Shown here: positions 7,773-14,681 of the stretch, piece by piece
Position numbering within the stretch: position 1 is the first letter of the stretch
Layout: the number at the start of each line of letters is the position of its first letter
Source: JAWWPG01 sp038232255
GTDB taxonomy: Bacteria > Actinomycetota > Actinomycetes > Propionibacteriales > Nocardioidaceae
NCBI GenBank assembly: GCA_038232255.1
Contig: JBBSIF010000036.1
Location: 1-18,553, forward strand
Direction of reading: 5' to 3'
DNA length: 18,553 nt
Translations under genes and position numbers: made by a program
Notes under the pieces: model-generated
What the model saw: only the letters and a program-made list of their open reading frames with translations
What the model was told of the DNA's origin: nothing
The model's database searches: none

Positions 7773-8650
7773 GGCCCGGGTGCGAACACGGTGACGGCGC
7801 CCGGCACGACCTCGACGGTGACCGGAAGGGGAGCGAGTCGCTCCCCGTCCGCATAGGCGACCACGGACGGTGCATCGACCGTGACCGACCGCACCCGGTG
7901 GAGCTCGTACGCCGGATGACTGACGTGGGTTCCCTTGAACAGCCGGGGGTAGACCTTGACCAGCTCCAGCTTCGACACCGGCTTGATCACGACGACGTCG
8001 AGGAGGCCGTCGTCGATCTCCGCGCCGTGGCAGATCCGGATCCCCCCGCCGTACGACGGGCAGTTCCCCACGGCGACGAGCATCGCCTCCCTGCGCCTCT
8101 GTTGACCGTCGAGCTCCAGCGTGTACCCGATCGGACGGAAGACCCGCAGCTCGGCGAGCGTCGCCAGGTTGTACCGCATCTGGCCGGCAGGCCAGGTCAT
8201 GGCGTTCGCCCGCTCGGCGACCAGGCTGTCGAAACCGGCAGCAAGGACGGTCGCGAAGTAGGTGCCCCCAGCGGATCCCACATCCATCTTTCGCGTCTCG
8301 CCGGCGAGGATGACCTCGACGGCCTCCAAGGGAGCTCGGGCGGGGATGCCCAGGGCGCGGGACACGTCGTTCCCGGTTCCCGTCCCGATCACGCCGAGGA
8401 CGGTGCCGGAGGCCACGACGTGCTGGAGCGCCAGGTGGACCAGCCCGTCACCGCCCATCAGCACCAGCGCGTCGTACCCGTCGGCGACCGCGGAGCCTGC
8501 GAACCCCGCAGACTCCGCTGCGTCGCCGCCGACCATCCGGGTGACCTGGAAGCCTCCGCTCGCCAACCGGTCCGCCACGGCGTCGACAGCCCCCGCGAAG
8601 CGACCTCTGCCGGATGCGGGGTTGACCAGCAGTGCCAGGCGGCGGGTCAC
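7769..8650 (-). CDS. Diacylglycerol/lipid kinase family protein
   Basis: This is a predicted soluble lipid kinase (DgkB/YegS-like) that phosphorylates diacylglycerol or a related lipid with ATP. It has 293 aa, normal for the family. The N-terminal LVNPASGRGR (8-17) and the nucleotide loop LVLMGGDGLVHLAL (about 62-75) are followed by GVIGTGTGNDVSRALGIP, the family signature. The usual GGDGT reads GGDGL here. The C-terminal beta-sandwich contains the DDGLLDVVVIKPVSKLEL segment seen in this group and ends with AYADGER. The GTG at 8650 shares GTGA with the stop of the upstream 125-aa gene, and its own stop overlaps the helY start. It is therefore a translationally coupled middle gene of the tat-helY operon. 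Substrate is not determinable; sphingosine-kinase-like activity on another lipid is an alternative. Confidence 0.88.
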   Translation of the reverse strand: MTRRLALLVNPASGRGRFAGAVDAVADRLASGGFQVTRMVGGDAAESAGFAGSAVADGYDALVLMGGDGLVHLALQHVVASGTVLGVIGTGTGNDVSRALGIPARAPLEAVEVILAGETRKMDVGSAGGTYFATVLAAGFDSLVAERANAMTWPAGQMRYNLATLAELRVFRPIGYTLELDGQQRRREAMLVAVGNCPSYGGGIRICHGAEIDDGLLDVVVIKPVSKLELVKVYPRLFKGTHVSHPAYELHRVRSVTVDAPSVVAYADGERLAPLPVTVEVVPGAVTVFAPGP

Positions 8651-9024
8651 AGGGTGAAGGTCACGGTGAAGTTCGCGCTCGGCGCGCCGAGCGCCTTCGC
8701 CACCCGCCGGATCGCCTCGCAGGCGAGGTTCGGGTCGAAGCTGACGGTCGGCACCGCGGCGGCCACCCGGTCGCCGGTCCCGAGCAGCAGGACCTCGCCG
8801 AAATGCCAGGCCTGGTGCGCGTCGTGGCGCTGGGGCGACGAGCAGACGGTCCGCGGATAGGCAGCGTCGGCCGCGAGCAGGTCGAGAGCCTGAGCGCGGT
8901 CGTCAGCACTCAGCCGTCCGGCGATGATGGGCTCGGTGCTCAGGACGTGCTCGGTCCGCCATGTCACCGGCTCGGTGCCCAACCAGTCCGGCAGGTCGAA
9001 CGCGTCGAACGCAGTGGTGGACAT
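8647..9024 (-). CDS. Unknown conserved-type protein between tatC and the lipid kinase
   Basis: I do not recognise a named family. The product is 125 aa, begins MSTTAFDAFDLPDWLGTEPV and ends with a beta-rich SANFTVTFTL. It has no signal peptide or membrane segment, so it is probably cytosolic. The middle (AYPRTVCSSPQRHDAHQAWHFGEVLLL) contains one cysteine, three histidines and aromatic residues. A helix follows (ACEAIRRVAKALG). Base composition and codon use match its neighbours. The ATG at 9024 follows the tatC stop by 12 nt, and its stop overlaps the GTG of the lipid kinase by 4 bp, so it is surely translated in this operon. The context suggests a partner of either the kinase or the envelope proteins, but no function can be assigned. 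Confidence 0.8.
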   Translation of the reverse strand: MSTTAFDAFDLPDWLGTEPVTWRTEHVLSTEPIIAGRLSADDRAQALDLLAADAAYPRTVCSSPQRHDAHQAWHFGEVLLLGTGDRVAAAVPTVSFDPNLACEAIRRVAKALGAPSANFTVTFTL

Positions 9025-9036
9025 GACCCTGTCTGA

Positions 9037-9882
9037 CTAGATCGGCGAAACTTCGTCATCGTCGAGGTCAGCATAGTCAACGTCGCCGTGGCGGCGGCGG
9101 CGCCGGTCGATCCCGTGGGCGATCACCTCTGAGATCAGGAACAGCACGACCATGGGTATCGCCAGCAGGAGCATCGTGATGGGGTCGGTCGAGGGCGTCG
9201 CCACGGCGGCGAAGACGAACGTCCCGAAGACGATCCACGACCGCCAGCGAGCGAGCTGCCGGCCCTTCACGATGCCGGCCAGATTGAGCATCACCACGAA
9301 CAACGGGATCTCGAAGGCGACGCCGAAGACGAGCAGCACCCGCAGGACGAAGCTCAGGTAGCCGTTGAGGTCGATCAGGTTCGTGACGTTGCCGGGCGTG
9401 AAGCCGATGAGGACGGCCAGGCCCTTCGGCAGGACGACATACCCGAGCACCACCCCGGACATGAACAACGGACCGGCGATCGAGGCGAAGATCACCGTCC
9501 AACGCCGCTCGTTGCGATGCAACCCGGGAGTGATGAAGGCCCACATCTCGTAGAGCCAGATCGGGCTCGAGCCGACGAGGCCTGCGACAAGCGAGACCTT
9601 CGTCTGGAGCAGGAAGGAGCTGGAGACCCCGCTCACGACGGGCTGGGACTTGATGCCCTTCGTCTCCGCCAGCCGGTTGCCGACGTCGATGATGGGGCTC
9701 AGCAGCAGGTCGGAGATCTGTCCGTAGAAGATCCACGCCACGATGAAGCCCACGAGGATCGCGGCGACGGAGACGAAGAGCCGGTTGCGGAACTCACGGA
9801 GATGGTCCGTGAGGGCCATCCGCCCGTCCTCAGTGCGGGGAGGGCCCTTGGAGTCCTTCCTCAGGCGGGAGGAGATAGCCAC
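9037..9882 (-). CDS. tatC: Twin-arginine translocase subunit TatC
   Basis: This polytopic membrane protein is the receptor for twin-arginine signal peptides in the Tat export pathway. It has 281 aa with six predicted transmembrane helices. MALTDHLREFRNRLFVSVAA (from residue 22) is the characteristic cytoplasmic N-terminal start of helix 1. The EMWAFITPGLHRNERR motif after helix 2 is diagnostic. Later helices include PLFMSGVVLGYVVLPKGLAV, VLLVFGVAFEIPLFVVML and the C-terminal MLLLAIPMVVLFLISEVIAH pair. The tail is charged (RRRRRHGD, then DLDDDEV). A GTG start at 9882 adds about 20 basic residues before the core and has GAGGA about 8 nt upstream; an ATG at residue 22 is an alternative. The tatA stop is 15 nt upstream. 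Confidence 0.95.
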   Translation of the reverse strand: MAISSRLRKDSKGPPRTEDGRMALTDHLREFRNRLFVSVAAILVGFIVAWIFYGQISDLLLSPIIDVGNRLAETKGIKSQPVVSGVSSSFLLQTKVSLVAGLVGSSPIWLYEMWAFITPGLHRNERRWTVIFASIAGPLFMSGVVLGYVVLPKGLAVLIGFTPGNVTNLIDLNGYLSFVLRVLLVFGVAFEIPLFVVMLNLAGIVKGRQLARWRSWIVFGTFVFAAVATPSTDPITMLLLAIPMVVLFLISEVIAHGIDRRRRRHGDVDYADLDDDEVSPI

Positions 9883-9897
9883 GCAAGATGTCCTCGA

Positions 9898-10260
9898 TCA
9901 GCGCTCGGAGTCGGTGCGCGGCGGCTGCTCCAGCGGCACCTGCTGAGGAGGCTGCGAGATCGTCTGGCTCGGCCAGGGCTCCGCGACCACTGGCTGTGCG
10001 GCAGTCGGCGGTCCGGCCGGCTCCTGCTGTGGGAGCTGCGCCTGGGGAAGCTGCGCCTGCGTCGCTCCGGCAGGCTTGTCGTCGTCATCATCGTCGTCCA
10101 TGAGGCCCTTGGTCTCGGCCTTGAAGATGCGCAGCGCTCGGCCGGTCCCTCGTGCCACCTCGGGCAGCTTCTTGCCGCCGAACAGCAACAGGACCACGAG
10201 AACGATCAGGATCAGCTCTGTCGGGCCGAGGCCGGCGAGGCCGGGTATCGCGAGATTCAT
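9898..10260 (-). CDS. tatA: Twin-arginine translocase pore subunit TatA
   Basis: TatA is a single-span membrane protein that oligomerises to form the translocation path with TatC. It has 120 aa. Residues about 10-28 (LGPTELILIVLVVLLLFGG) are the short transmembrane helix with the conserved FGGKKLPEVARGTGRALRIFK hinge and amphipathic helix. A run of seven aspartates follows (DDDDDDD, about 55-61), then a disordered proline/glutamine-rich tail with a QAQLPQAQLPQ repeat. The ATG at 10260 has a good Shine-Dalgarno (GAAGAGG) about 7 nt upstream. It is the first gene of the tatA-tatC-unknown-lipid kinase-helY operon. No tatB is present, consistent with a minimal or dispersed actinobacterial Tat system. 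Confidence 0.95.
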   Translation of the reverse strand: MNLAIPGLAGLGPTELILIVLVVLLLFGGKKLPEVARGTGRALRIFKAETKGLMDDDDDDDKPAGATQAQLPQAQLPQQEPAGPPTAAQPVVAEPWPSQTISQPPQQVPLEQPPRTDSER

Positions 10261-10295
10261 GGCTGCCTCTTCACTAGGTTGTCCCTTACTCGACC

Positions 10296-10301
10296 ACTGT
10301 A
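10296..10301 (-). promoter_or_regulatory. Possible tatA operon -10
   Basis: TACAGT on the minus strand lies 35 nt upstream of the tatA ATG within the 84-bp gap after pafC. It fits TAnnnT and leaves room for the GAAGAGG ribosome binding site. There is no recognisable -35, so read-through from the paf genes is an alternative source of tat transcripts. Confidence 0.25.
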
Positions 10302-10344
10302 CGCCGCGCGGACCAGCGTCTCCCTGACACTGTTGGGCACCGGC

Positions 10345-11319
10345 TCAGCTCGCCGCGTCGTAGTGCGCGAGCGTCTGCCTCGCGAGGTCGCGGACGGAGT
10401 CGGCCAGCGAGCTGGGCTCCACGATGCGGGCGGCGCCACCGAGCCTCATCACGAGCCGGCGCAGCCACTGGACGTCGGTGTAGCGCACCCGAACGCGCAG
10501 TCCGCCGTCGGGCAGCTCCGTGCTCCCCTCCGTCGGGTAGTAGTCGGCCACCCAGCGTGCCCCGGGCTCCAGGTCCACGACAGCGACAGGGTCGGCCGGG
10601 TCGGGCCGGAAAGCCCCCTTCGACACGTCGAGGAGCGACACGTCGACGGGTGGCGCGGCTGGGGCGTCCAGCACGGTCGCGGCCGTGATGTTGTCGATGG
10701 TGAAGAGCCGGGTCTCCTGGGCCCGGTGACACCATGCCTCCAGATACGGTCGCCCCTCGAAGTAGACGAGCCGTAGCGGGTCGGCGACGCGTTCAGTCGT
10801 CTCGTCGCGCCTCGCGACGTAGTACGTCAGGTGCAGCTGCCTGCGCTCCCGCAGTGCGAGATCGACGGCTTCGCGGATCCGCGGGTCACCGGTGTCGAGC
10901 TGGACGTCGACCACCGCGGCGGGCGACGACCGCTCCCCCGCCGCCGCCTCGATCTTCGCAAGCGCTCGGTCCACAGCCGCCCGCTCGAGCGGTCCCGCCG
11001 ACTCGGCGAGCGCCCGCAGGGCGACGATGAGGGCCAGCGCCTCTGCCGAGGACAGCCGCAGCGGGCGGGAGAGGTAGTCCGCGTTGGTCAGGCGCACGAC
11101 TCCCTCGTCCTGAAGGGCATCCATGTCCACGTCGATCATGTCGCCGGAGACCGCGTTCGGCAGCCCGCAGAACCACAGCACGTTGAGGTCCTTGACGATC
11201 TGGGCGGTTGTCACACCGAAGTCGCGGGCCACGTCCGCGACCGGGACGCCACCCCGCGCCTGCAGGTAAGGCACGAGCTCGAGCATCCGCGCCACCTGGC
11301 CCTGTGCGCGCGCGGTCAT
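10345..11319 (-). CDS. pafC: WYL-domain transcriptional regulator PafC
   Basis: PafC is the second half of the PafBC pair, which in mycobacteria activates DNA-damage response genes independently of LexA/RecA. It has 324 aa. The N-terminal winged helix-turn-helix (about 1-60) includes VADVARDFGVTTAQIVKDLNVLWFCGLPN. A central WYL domain (about 140-230) carries the variant core GRPYLEAWCHRAQETRLFTIDNI. The C-terminal WCX domain contains RVRYTDVQWLRRLVMRLGG. The ATG at 11319 overlaps the pafB stop by 4 bp (ATGA), so the pair is translationally coupled, as expected for a heterodimer. Despite the name (proteasome accessory factor), family members act in transcription and not in degradation itself. 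Confidence 0.92.
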   Translation of the reverse strand: MTARAQGQVARMLELVPYLQARGGVPVADVARDFGVTTAQIVKDLNVLWFCGLPNAVSGDMIDVDMDALQDEGVVRLTNADYLSRPLRLSSAEALALIVALRALAESAGPLERAAVDRALAKIEAAAGERSSPAAVVDVQLDTGDPRIREAVDLALRERRQLHLTYYVARRDETTERVADPLRLVYFEGRPYLEAWCHRAQETRLFTIDNITAATVLDAPAAPPVDVSLLDVSKGAFRPDPADPVAVVDLEPGARWVADYYPTEGSTELPDGGLRVRVRYTDVQWLRRLVMRLGGAARIVEPSSLADSVRDLARQTLAHYDAAS

Positions 11320-12287
11320 GGCCGCTGCCTACTGCCGGACAGCGCGACGAGCCGGCGTACGACGGACTGCCGCACCTCCTCGGGTGCGGTGACCACCACG
11401 TCCGGGCCGAAGGAGACGAGCTCCTCCGCGAGTGACGAGCCCGAGGCGTACGGCACCTCGATGCGGGTCCACTCGCCGTCGGGCGTCGGCTCGGCCGCCG
11501 TCGCCCGCCGGCGCAGCGAACCGCCCCTGTCGACCCGCACCAGGACCGTCGCCGTGCTGTGCGGGCGTTCCGGTGCCAGCGACGCGACCAGCGCGCGGAC
11601 GTCCAGTTCCGCCGGCGGCGAGTAGCTCCCCGCGGGTCCCAGTGGACGGACGTCGCCGACGATCCGCGACACCCGGAACATCCGCGGCGCCTCGCGGTCC
11701 CGGTCGTGCCCCACGACGTACCAGTGCCCGTGCCAGGATGCGATCCCCCAGGGCTCGAACGACCGCGTCGTGTGCTCGACGGCACCGGAGGCGCGGTAGT
11801 CGAAGCCGACCGGGGTACGGCTGGTCACCGCCTCGAGGACGGCGTCGAAGGCCGGCTCGGCACTGACGAGCTGCGGCTCGAGGATGGCCATCGCGGACTC
11901 GTCGACGTCGACGCCAGCCGCTTTCAGCTTCCGCAGCCCCTGCCAGGTGGCCGACGCGAGTCGGGCGTGCTGCCACACCCGCGCGGCAAGGCCGATCACG
12001 GCTGCCTCGTCGGCCTCCAGGCTGATCTCGGGAAGCTCGAACTTGTGCCGGTGGATGCGGTATCCCACCTGGTCGTCGAAGCCTCGCGTCACCGGGCCGA
12101 CCTCGATGGGCACGCCGAGGACGCGCAGCTCGTCCTTGTCGCGGTCGAACATCCGGTCGAACGCCTCGTCGGTGAGCCCGTGGTAGCCCTCCACGGCCTG
12201 GCGGATCCGGTCCTTGGGGATGTTGGTCCGGGCCACCAGCAGGCAGATGGTCAGGTTCATCAGGCGTTCGGCCTTCTGCGCTGTCAC
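11316..12287 (-). CDS. pafB: WYL-domain transcriptional regulator PafB
   Basis: PafB is the partner of PafC in a DNA-binding activator. It has 323 aa. The start MTAQKAERLMNLTICLLVARTNIPKDRI matches the known N-terminus of PafB proteins, which supports the GTG at 12287 over the ATG at codon 10. The winged helix (to about residue 60) includes AFDRMFDRDKDELRVLGVPIEVG. The WYL domain shows the core WHGHWYVVGHDRDREAPRMFRVSRI, with WYV and the conserved arginines that suggest nucleic-acid or nucleotide ligand sensing. The C-terminal WCX domain ends in APEEVRQSVVRRLVALSG. The FKBP gene stop lies only 7 nt upstream. No strong Shine-Dalgarno is visible, so coupling to FKBP translation is likely. Confidence 0.92.
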   Translation of the reverse strand: MTAQKAERLMNLTICLLVARTNIPKDRIRQAVEGYHGLTDEAFDRMFDRDKDELRVLGVPIEVGPVTRGFDDQVGYRIHRHKFELPEISLEADEAAVIGLAARVWQHARLASATWQGLRKLKAAGVDVDESAMAILEPQLVSAEPAFDAVLEAVTSRTPVGFDYRASGAVEHTTRSFEPWGIASWHGHWYVVGHDRDREAPRMFRVSRIVGDVRPLGPAGSYSPPAELDVRALVASLAPERPHSTATVLVRVDRGGSLRRRATAAEPTPDGEWTRIEVPYASGSSLAEELVSFGPDVVVTAPEEVRQSVVRRLVALSGSRQRP

Positions 12288-12294
12288 GGCCGAC

Positions 12295-13203
12295 TCAGCT
12301 GACGGAGACGATCTGGACGACGAAGACCAAGGTGCTGCCGGCCGGGATGCTCGACTGTGCCTTGTCGCCGTACCCGAGCCTCGGTGGGATGACGAGGGCG
12401 ATCCGGGAGCCGACGCGCTGCCCGACCAGGCCTTGGTCCCAGCCCTTGATGACGTTGCCTGCCCCGAGCACGAGGTCGAAGGGCTGGCCGGTCCAGGCGT
12501 TGAACACGTTCCCGTCGGGGTGGATCTGACCGAAGTACTCGACGCTGATGCTGTCGCCGGACTTCACGACGGGGCCAGGACCCTGGACCACCGGGTAGAC
12601 GCCCAGCGTGGACGGGTTCTTCTGCGTCTGCGCGTCGGCGGTGAACTTCGACGGGTTGCCGGCGGCGTCGTACGTCAGCTGCGGCACGCCGGACGGCAGC
12701 CGGAGCGTCGGTGCCACCTTCACGACGTCCACGACGAAGATGACCGCGTCGCCCGGCCGCACCGTGGAGGCGAGGTTCCCGGTGACGCCGAATGCATCGC
12801 GGGCTCTGCTGGTGATCAGCACCCGGTCGCCGGCTCGGGCGCCGACGAGCCCGTCCGCGAAGCCCTTGACGACCGTGTTGACGTAGAAGGTGGTCGGCCC
12901 GCCTTTCCAGCTGCTGCCGAAGACGCTCTCGTCGCTCGCGTTGATGGCGACGTATTGCACGGTGACGAGCGATGTCTTGTCGATCACGGGACCGGTGCCG
13001 GAGCCCTTGTCGACGACCTTGCTCGCGGTCTTCTCGAACGTGAGAGGCGCCTTGAACGAGACGGTGGGCGGCGCAGACGTCGGACCGGCGATGTGGACCG
13101 AGTTGACGGTCCCGATCGCCGCTGTCGTCTCCTTGCTCGAGCCGCTGCAGGCAGCCGTCGCGAGGAGGATGGGCACGCTCAACAGCGCGACGGCTCGACG
13201 CAT
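12295..13203 (-). CDS. Two-domain FKBP-type peptidyl-prolyl isomerase lipoprotein
   Basis: This is a predicted lipid-anchored, extracytoplasmic prolyl isomerase or chaperone, 302 aa. The signal peptide MRRAVALLSVPILLATAAC ends in a lipobox (TAAC), with lipidation expected at Cys19. Two FKBP folds follow: residues about 70-165 and 215-302. The C-terminal domain keeps key active-site positions (VEYFG, VIKGWDQGLVG, LGYGDK, IPAGSTLVFVV). The N-terminal domain has Phe in place of the pocket Trp (VVKGFADGLVG) and AFG in place of GYG, so it is probably inactive and perhaps binds substrate. A strong GGGAGGA lies just before the ATG at 13203. The gene sits between pafA and pafB, and FKBP genes next to pafA are also known in Streptomyces. 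Its link to pupylation is unclear because it acts outside the membrane. Confidence 0.9.
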   Translation of the reverse strand: MRRAVALLSVPILLATAACSGSSKETTAAIGTVNSVHIAGPTSAPPTVSFKAPLTFEKTASKVVDKGSGTGPVIDKTSLVTVQYVAINASDESVFGSSWKGGPTTFYVNTVVKGFADGLVGARAGDRVLITSRARDAFGVTGNLASTVRPGDAVIFVVDVVKVAPTLRLPSGVPQLTYDAAGNPSKFTADAQTQKNPSTLGVYPVVQGPGPVVKSGDSISVEYFGQIHPDGNVFNAWTGQPFDLVLGAGNVIKGWDQGLVGQRVGSRIALVIPPRLGYGDKAQSSIPAGSTLVFVVQIVSVS

Positions 13204-13245
13204 GGTCCTCCCTTCTTCTTCCTGTTCGGCTGCCCGGAGCGCGCC

Positions 13246-13251
13246 AGCCTA
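13246..13251 (-). promoter_or_regulatory. Possible FKBP-pafBC -10 (TAGGCT)
   Basis: TAGGCT on the minus strand lies 42 nt upstream of the FKBP ATG, in the 69-bp gap after pafA. The transcript would carry a leader of about 35 nt including GGGAGGA. The same hexamer occurs just upstream of pafA and dop. No -35 match is visible. Confidence 0.3.
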
Positions 13252-13272
13252 CTGCTCGGTCGAGTCCTACGA

Positions 13273-14634
13273 TCACATCGAGTCGATCAGCCGCTCGACC
13301 CGTTCGTCGTGGGACCGGAAGGGATCCTTGCACAGCACGGTGCGCTGAGCCTGGTCGTTCAGCTTGAGGTGCACCCAGTCGACGGTGAAGTCGCGGCGAC
13401 GCTCCTGCGCTCGGCGGATGAACTCCCCCCGCAGCCGCGCCCTGGTGGTCTGTGGCGGCACCGACTTGGCCTCGAAGATCGCCAGGTCGCCCGTGACCCG
13501 GCTCACCGCGCCCCGCCGTTCCAGCAGGTAGTAAAGGCCGCGGCCCCGGTGGATGTCGTGGTAGGCGAGGTCGAGCTGGGCGACCCGGGCGGAGGTCATC
13601 GACAGGTTGTGCTGGGTCCGGTACCGCTCGATGAGGCGGAGCTTGATCACCCAGTCGATCTCGCGCTCCACCAGGGACAGGTCGTCGGACTCGACGGCCT
13701 TGAGCGTGCGCTCCCAGAGGTCGAGGGCGGTGTCGATGACGGGAGTGCCGAGCTCACGGCGGTCGACGAAGTCGCGGGCCTTGCTCAGGTACTCGTTCTG
13801 GATGTCGAGCGCGGACGCGTCACGGCCGTTGGCCAGCCGGACCTGGCGCCGGCCTGTCATGTCGTGGGAGATCTCCCGGATCGCGCGGATCGGGTTCTCC
13901 ATCGTCATGTCGCGCATCACGACGCCGGCTTCGATCATCCGCAGCACGAGGTCGGTGCTGGCGACCTTGAGCAGGGTCGTCGTCTCGCTCATGTTCGAGT
14001 CCCCGACGATCACGTGCAGCCGGCGGAAGCGTTCGGCGTCGGCATGCGGCTCGTCGCGGGTGTTGATGATCGGGCGGGACCGGGTTGTCGCGCTCGACAC
14101 GCCTTCCCAGATGTGCTCGGCGCGCTGGCTGACCGAGTAGATGGCTCCTCGCGGGGTCTGCAGGACCTTTCCGGCGCCGCAGATGATCTGGCGGCTGACA
14201 AGGAAGGGGATGAGGACGTCGGCGAGGCGGGCGAACTCACCGTGCCGCCCGACGAGGTAGTTCTCGTGACAGCCGTAGGAGTTGCCGGCGGAGTCGGTGT
14301 TGTTCTTGAACAGGTAGACGTCCCCGGCGATTCCCTCCTCGCGCAGCCTGCGCTCGGCGTCCACGAGCAGGCCTTCGAGGACGCGCTCCCCAGCCTTGTC
14401 GTGGGTGACCAGGTCGCTGACCGAGTCGCACTCGGGCGTCGCGTACTCGGGGTGACTGCCGACGTCGAGGTACAGCCGCGCGCCGTTTCGGAGGAAGACG
14501 TTGCTGGACCGGCCCCACGAGACCACACGACGGAACAGATAGCGGGCCACCTCGTCCGGGGAGAGTCGGCGAGCCCCCTTGAACGTGCACGTCACGCCGT
14601 ACTCGTTCTCGATGCCGAAGATTCGCCGATCCAC
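13273..14634 (-). CDS. pafA: Pup-protein ligase PafA
   Basis: PafA joins deamidated Pup, through its C-terminal glutamate side chain, to lysines of target proteins using ATP. It has 453 aa; M. tuberculosis PafA has 452. It belongs to the carboxylate-amine/glutamine-synthetase-like fold shared with Dop. Glu9 in GIENEYG is the metal/ATP ligand. Asp57 in RLYLDVGSHPEYATPEC is the position of the catalytic base. KNNTDSAGNSYGCHENY, INTRDEPHADAERFRRLHVI and VGDSNMSETTTLLKV are conserved. The C-terminal domain ends DFTVDWVHLKLNDQAQRTVL and then DPFRSHDERVERLIDSM. It lacks the Dop loop. The GTG at 14634 fits family N-termini and has no clear ribosome binding site, but TAGGCT ends 6 nt before it. It is directly downstream of prcA with 47 bp between, unlike M. 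tuberculosis, where unrelated genes intervene. Confidence 0.97.
   Translation of the reverse strand: MDRRIFGIENEYGVTCTFKGARRLSPDEVARYLFRRVVSWGRSSNVFLRNGARLYLDVGSHPEYATPECDSVSDLVTHDKAGERVLEGLLVDAERRLREEGIAGDVYLFKNNTDSAGNSYGCHENYLVGRHGEFARLADVLIPFLVSRQIICGAGKVLQTPRGAIYSVSQRAEHIWEGVSSATTRSRPIINTRDEPHADAERFRRLHVIVGDSNMSETTTLLKVASTDLVLRMIEAGVVMRDMTMENPIRAIREISHDMTGRRQVRLANGRDASALDIQNEYLSKARDFVDRRELGTPVIDTALDLWERTLKAVESDDLSLVEREIDWVIKLRLIERYRTQHNLSMTSARVAQLDLAYHDIHRGRGLYYLLERRGAVSRVTGDLAIFEAKSVPPQTTRARLRGEFIRRAQERRRDFTVDWVHLKLNDQAQRTVLCKDPFRSHDERVERLIDSM
14003..14076 (+). repeat. Direct repeat copy 1, inside pafA
   Basis: Two blocks here, 14003-14019 (17 bp) and 14045-14076 (32 bp), are identical to 17363-17379 and 17405-17436 inside dop, at a constant offset of 3,360 bp. 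They encode the shared RLHVIVGD and INTRDEPHA motifs of the two paralogues. The match reflects common ancestry with strong protein constraint, perhaps aided by gene conversion. Confidence 0.85.
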
Positions 14635-14640
14635 GCTGTC

Positions 14641-14646
14641 AGCCTA
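14641..14646 (-). promoter_or_regulatory. Predicted -10 of a leaderless pafA transcript (TAGGCT)
   Basis: On the minus strand TAGGCT, GACAGC and then GTG follow directly, so transcription would start at or next to the pafA start codon. The absence of a Shine-Dalgarno supports this. pafA could thereby be expressed separately from prcBA. Confidence 0.4.
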
Positions 14647-14656
14647 TGCCACCGTC

Positions 14657-14672
14657 GCCGCCCTGCGGCGGC
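14657..14672. repeat. Small GC-rich hairpin between prcA and pafA
   Basis: GCCGCC (14657-14662) pairs with GGCGGC (14667-14672) around a 4-nt loop, just after the prcA stop. No T-tract follows on the minus strand, so it is at best a weak terminator or an mRNA-stability element that could lower read-through from prcBA into pafA. Confidence 0.35.
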
Positions 14673-14681
14673 TGCGAGCGG

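Noticed and set aside
10261..10344. PafBC-type promoter upstream of tatA (TGTCAGGGA)
   Set aside because: The TGTCAG box is present, but no TAnnnT follows at the expected distance of about 8 nt.
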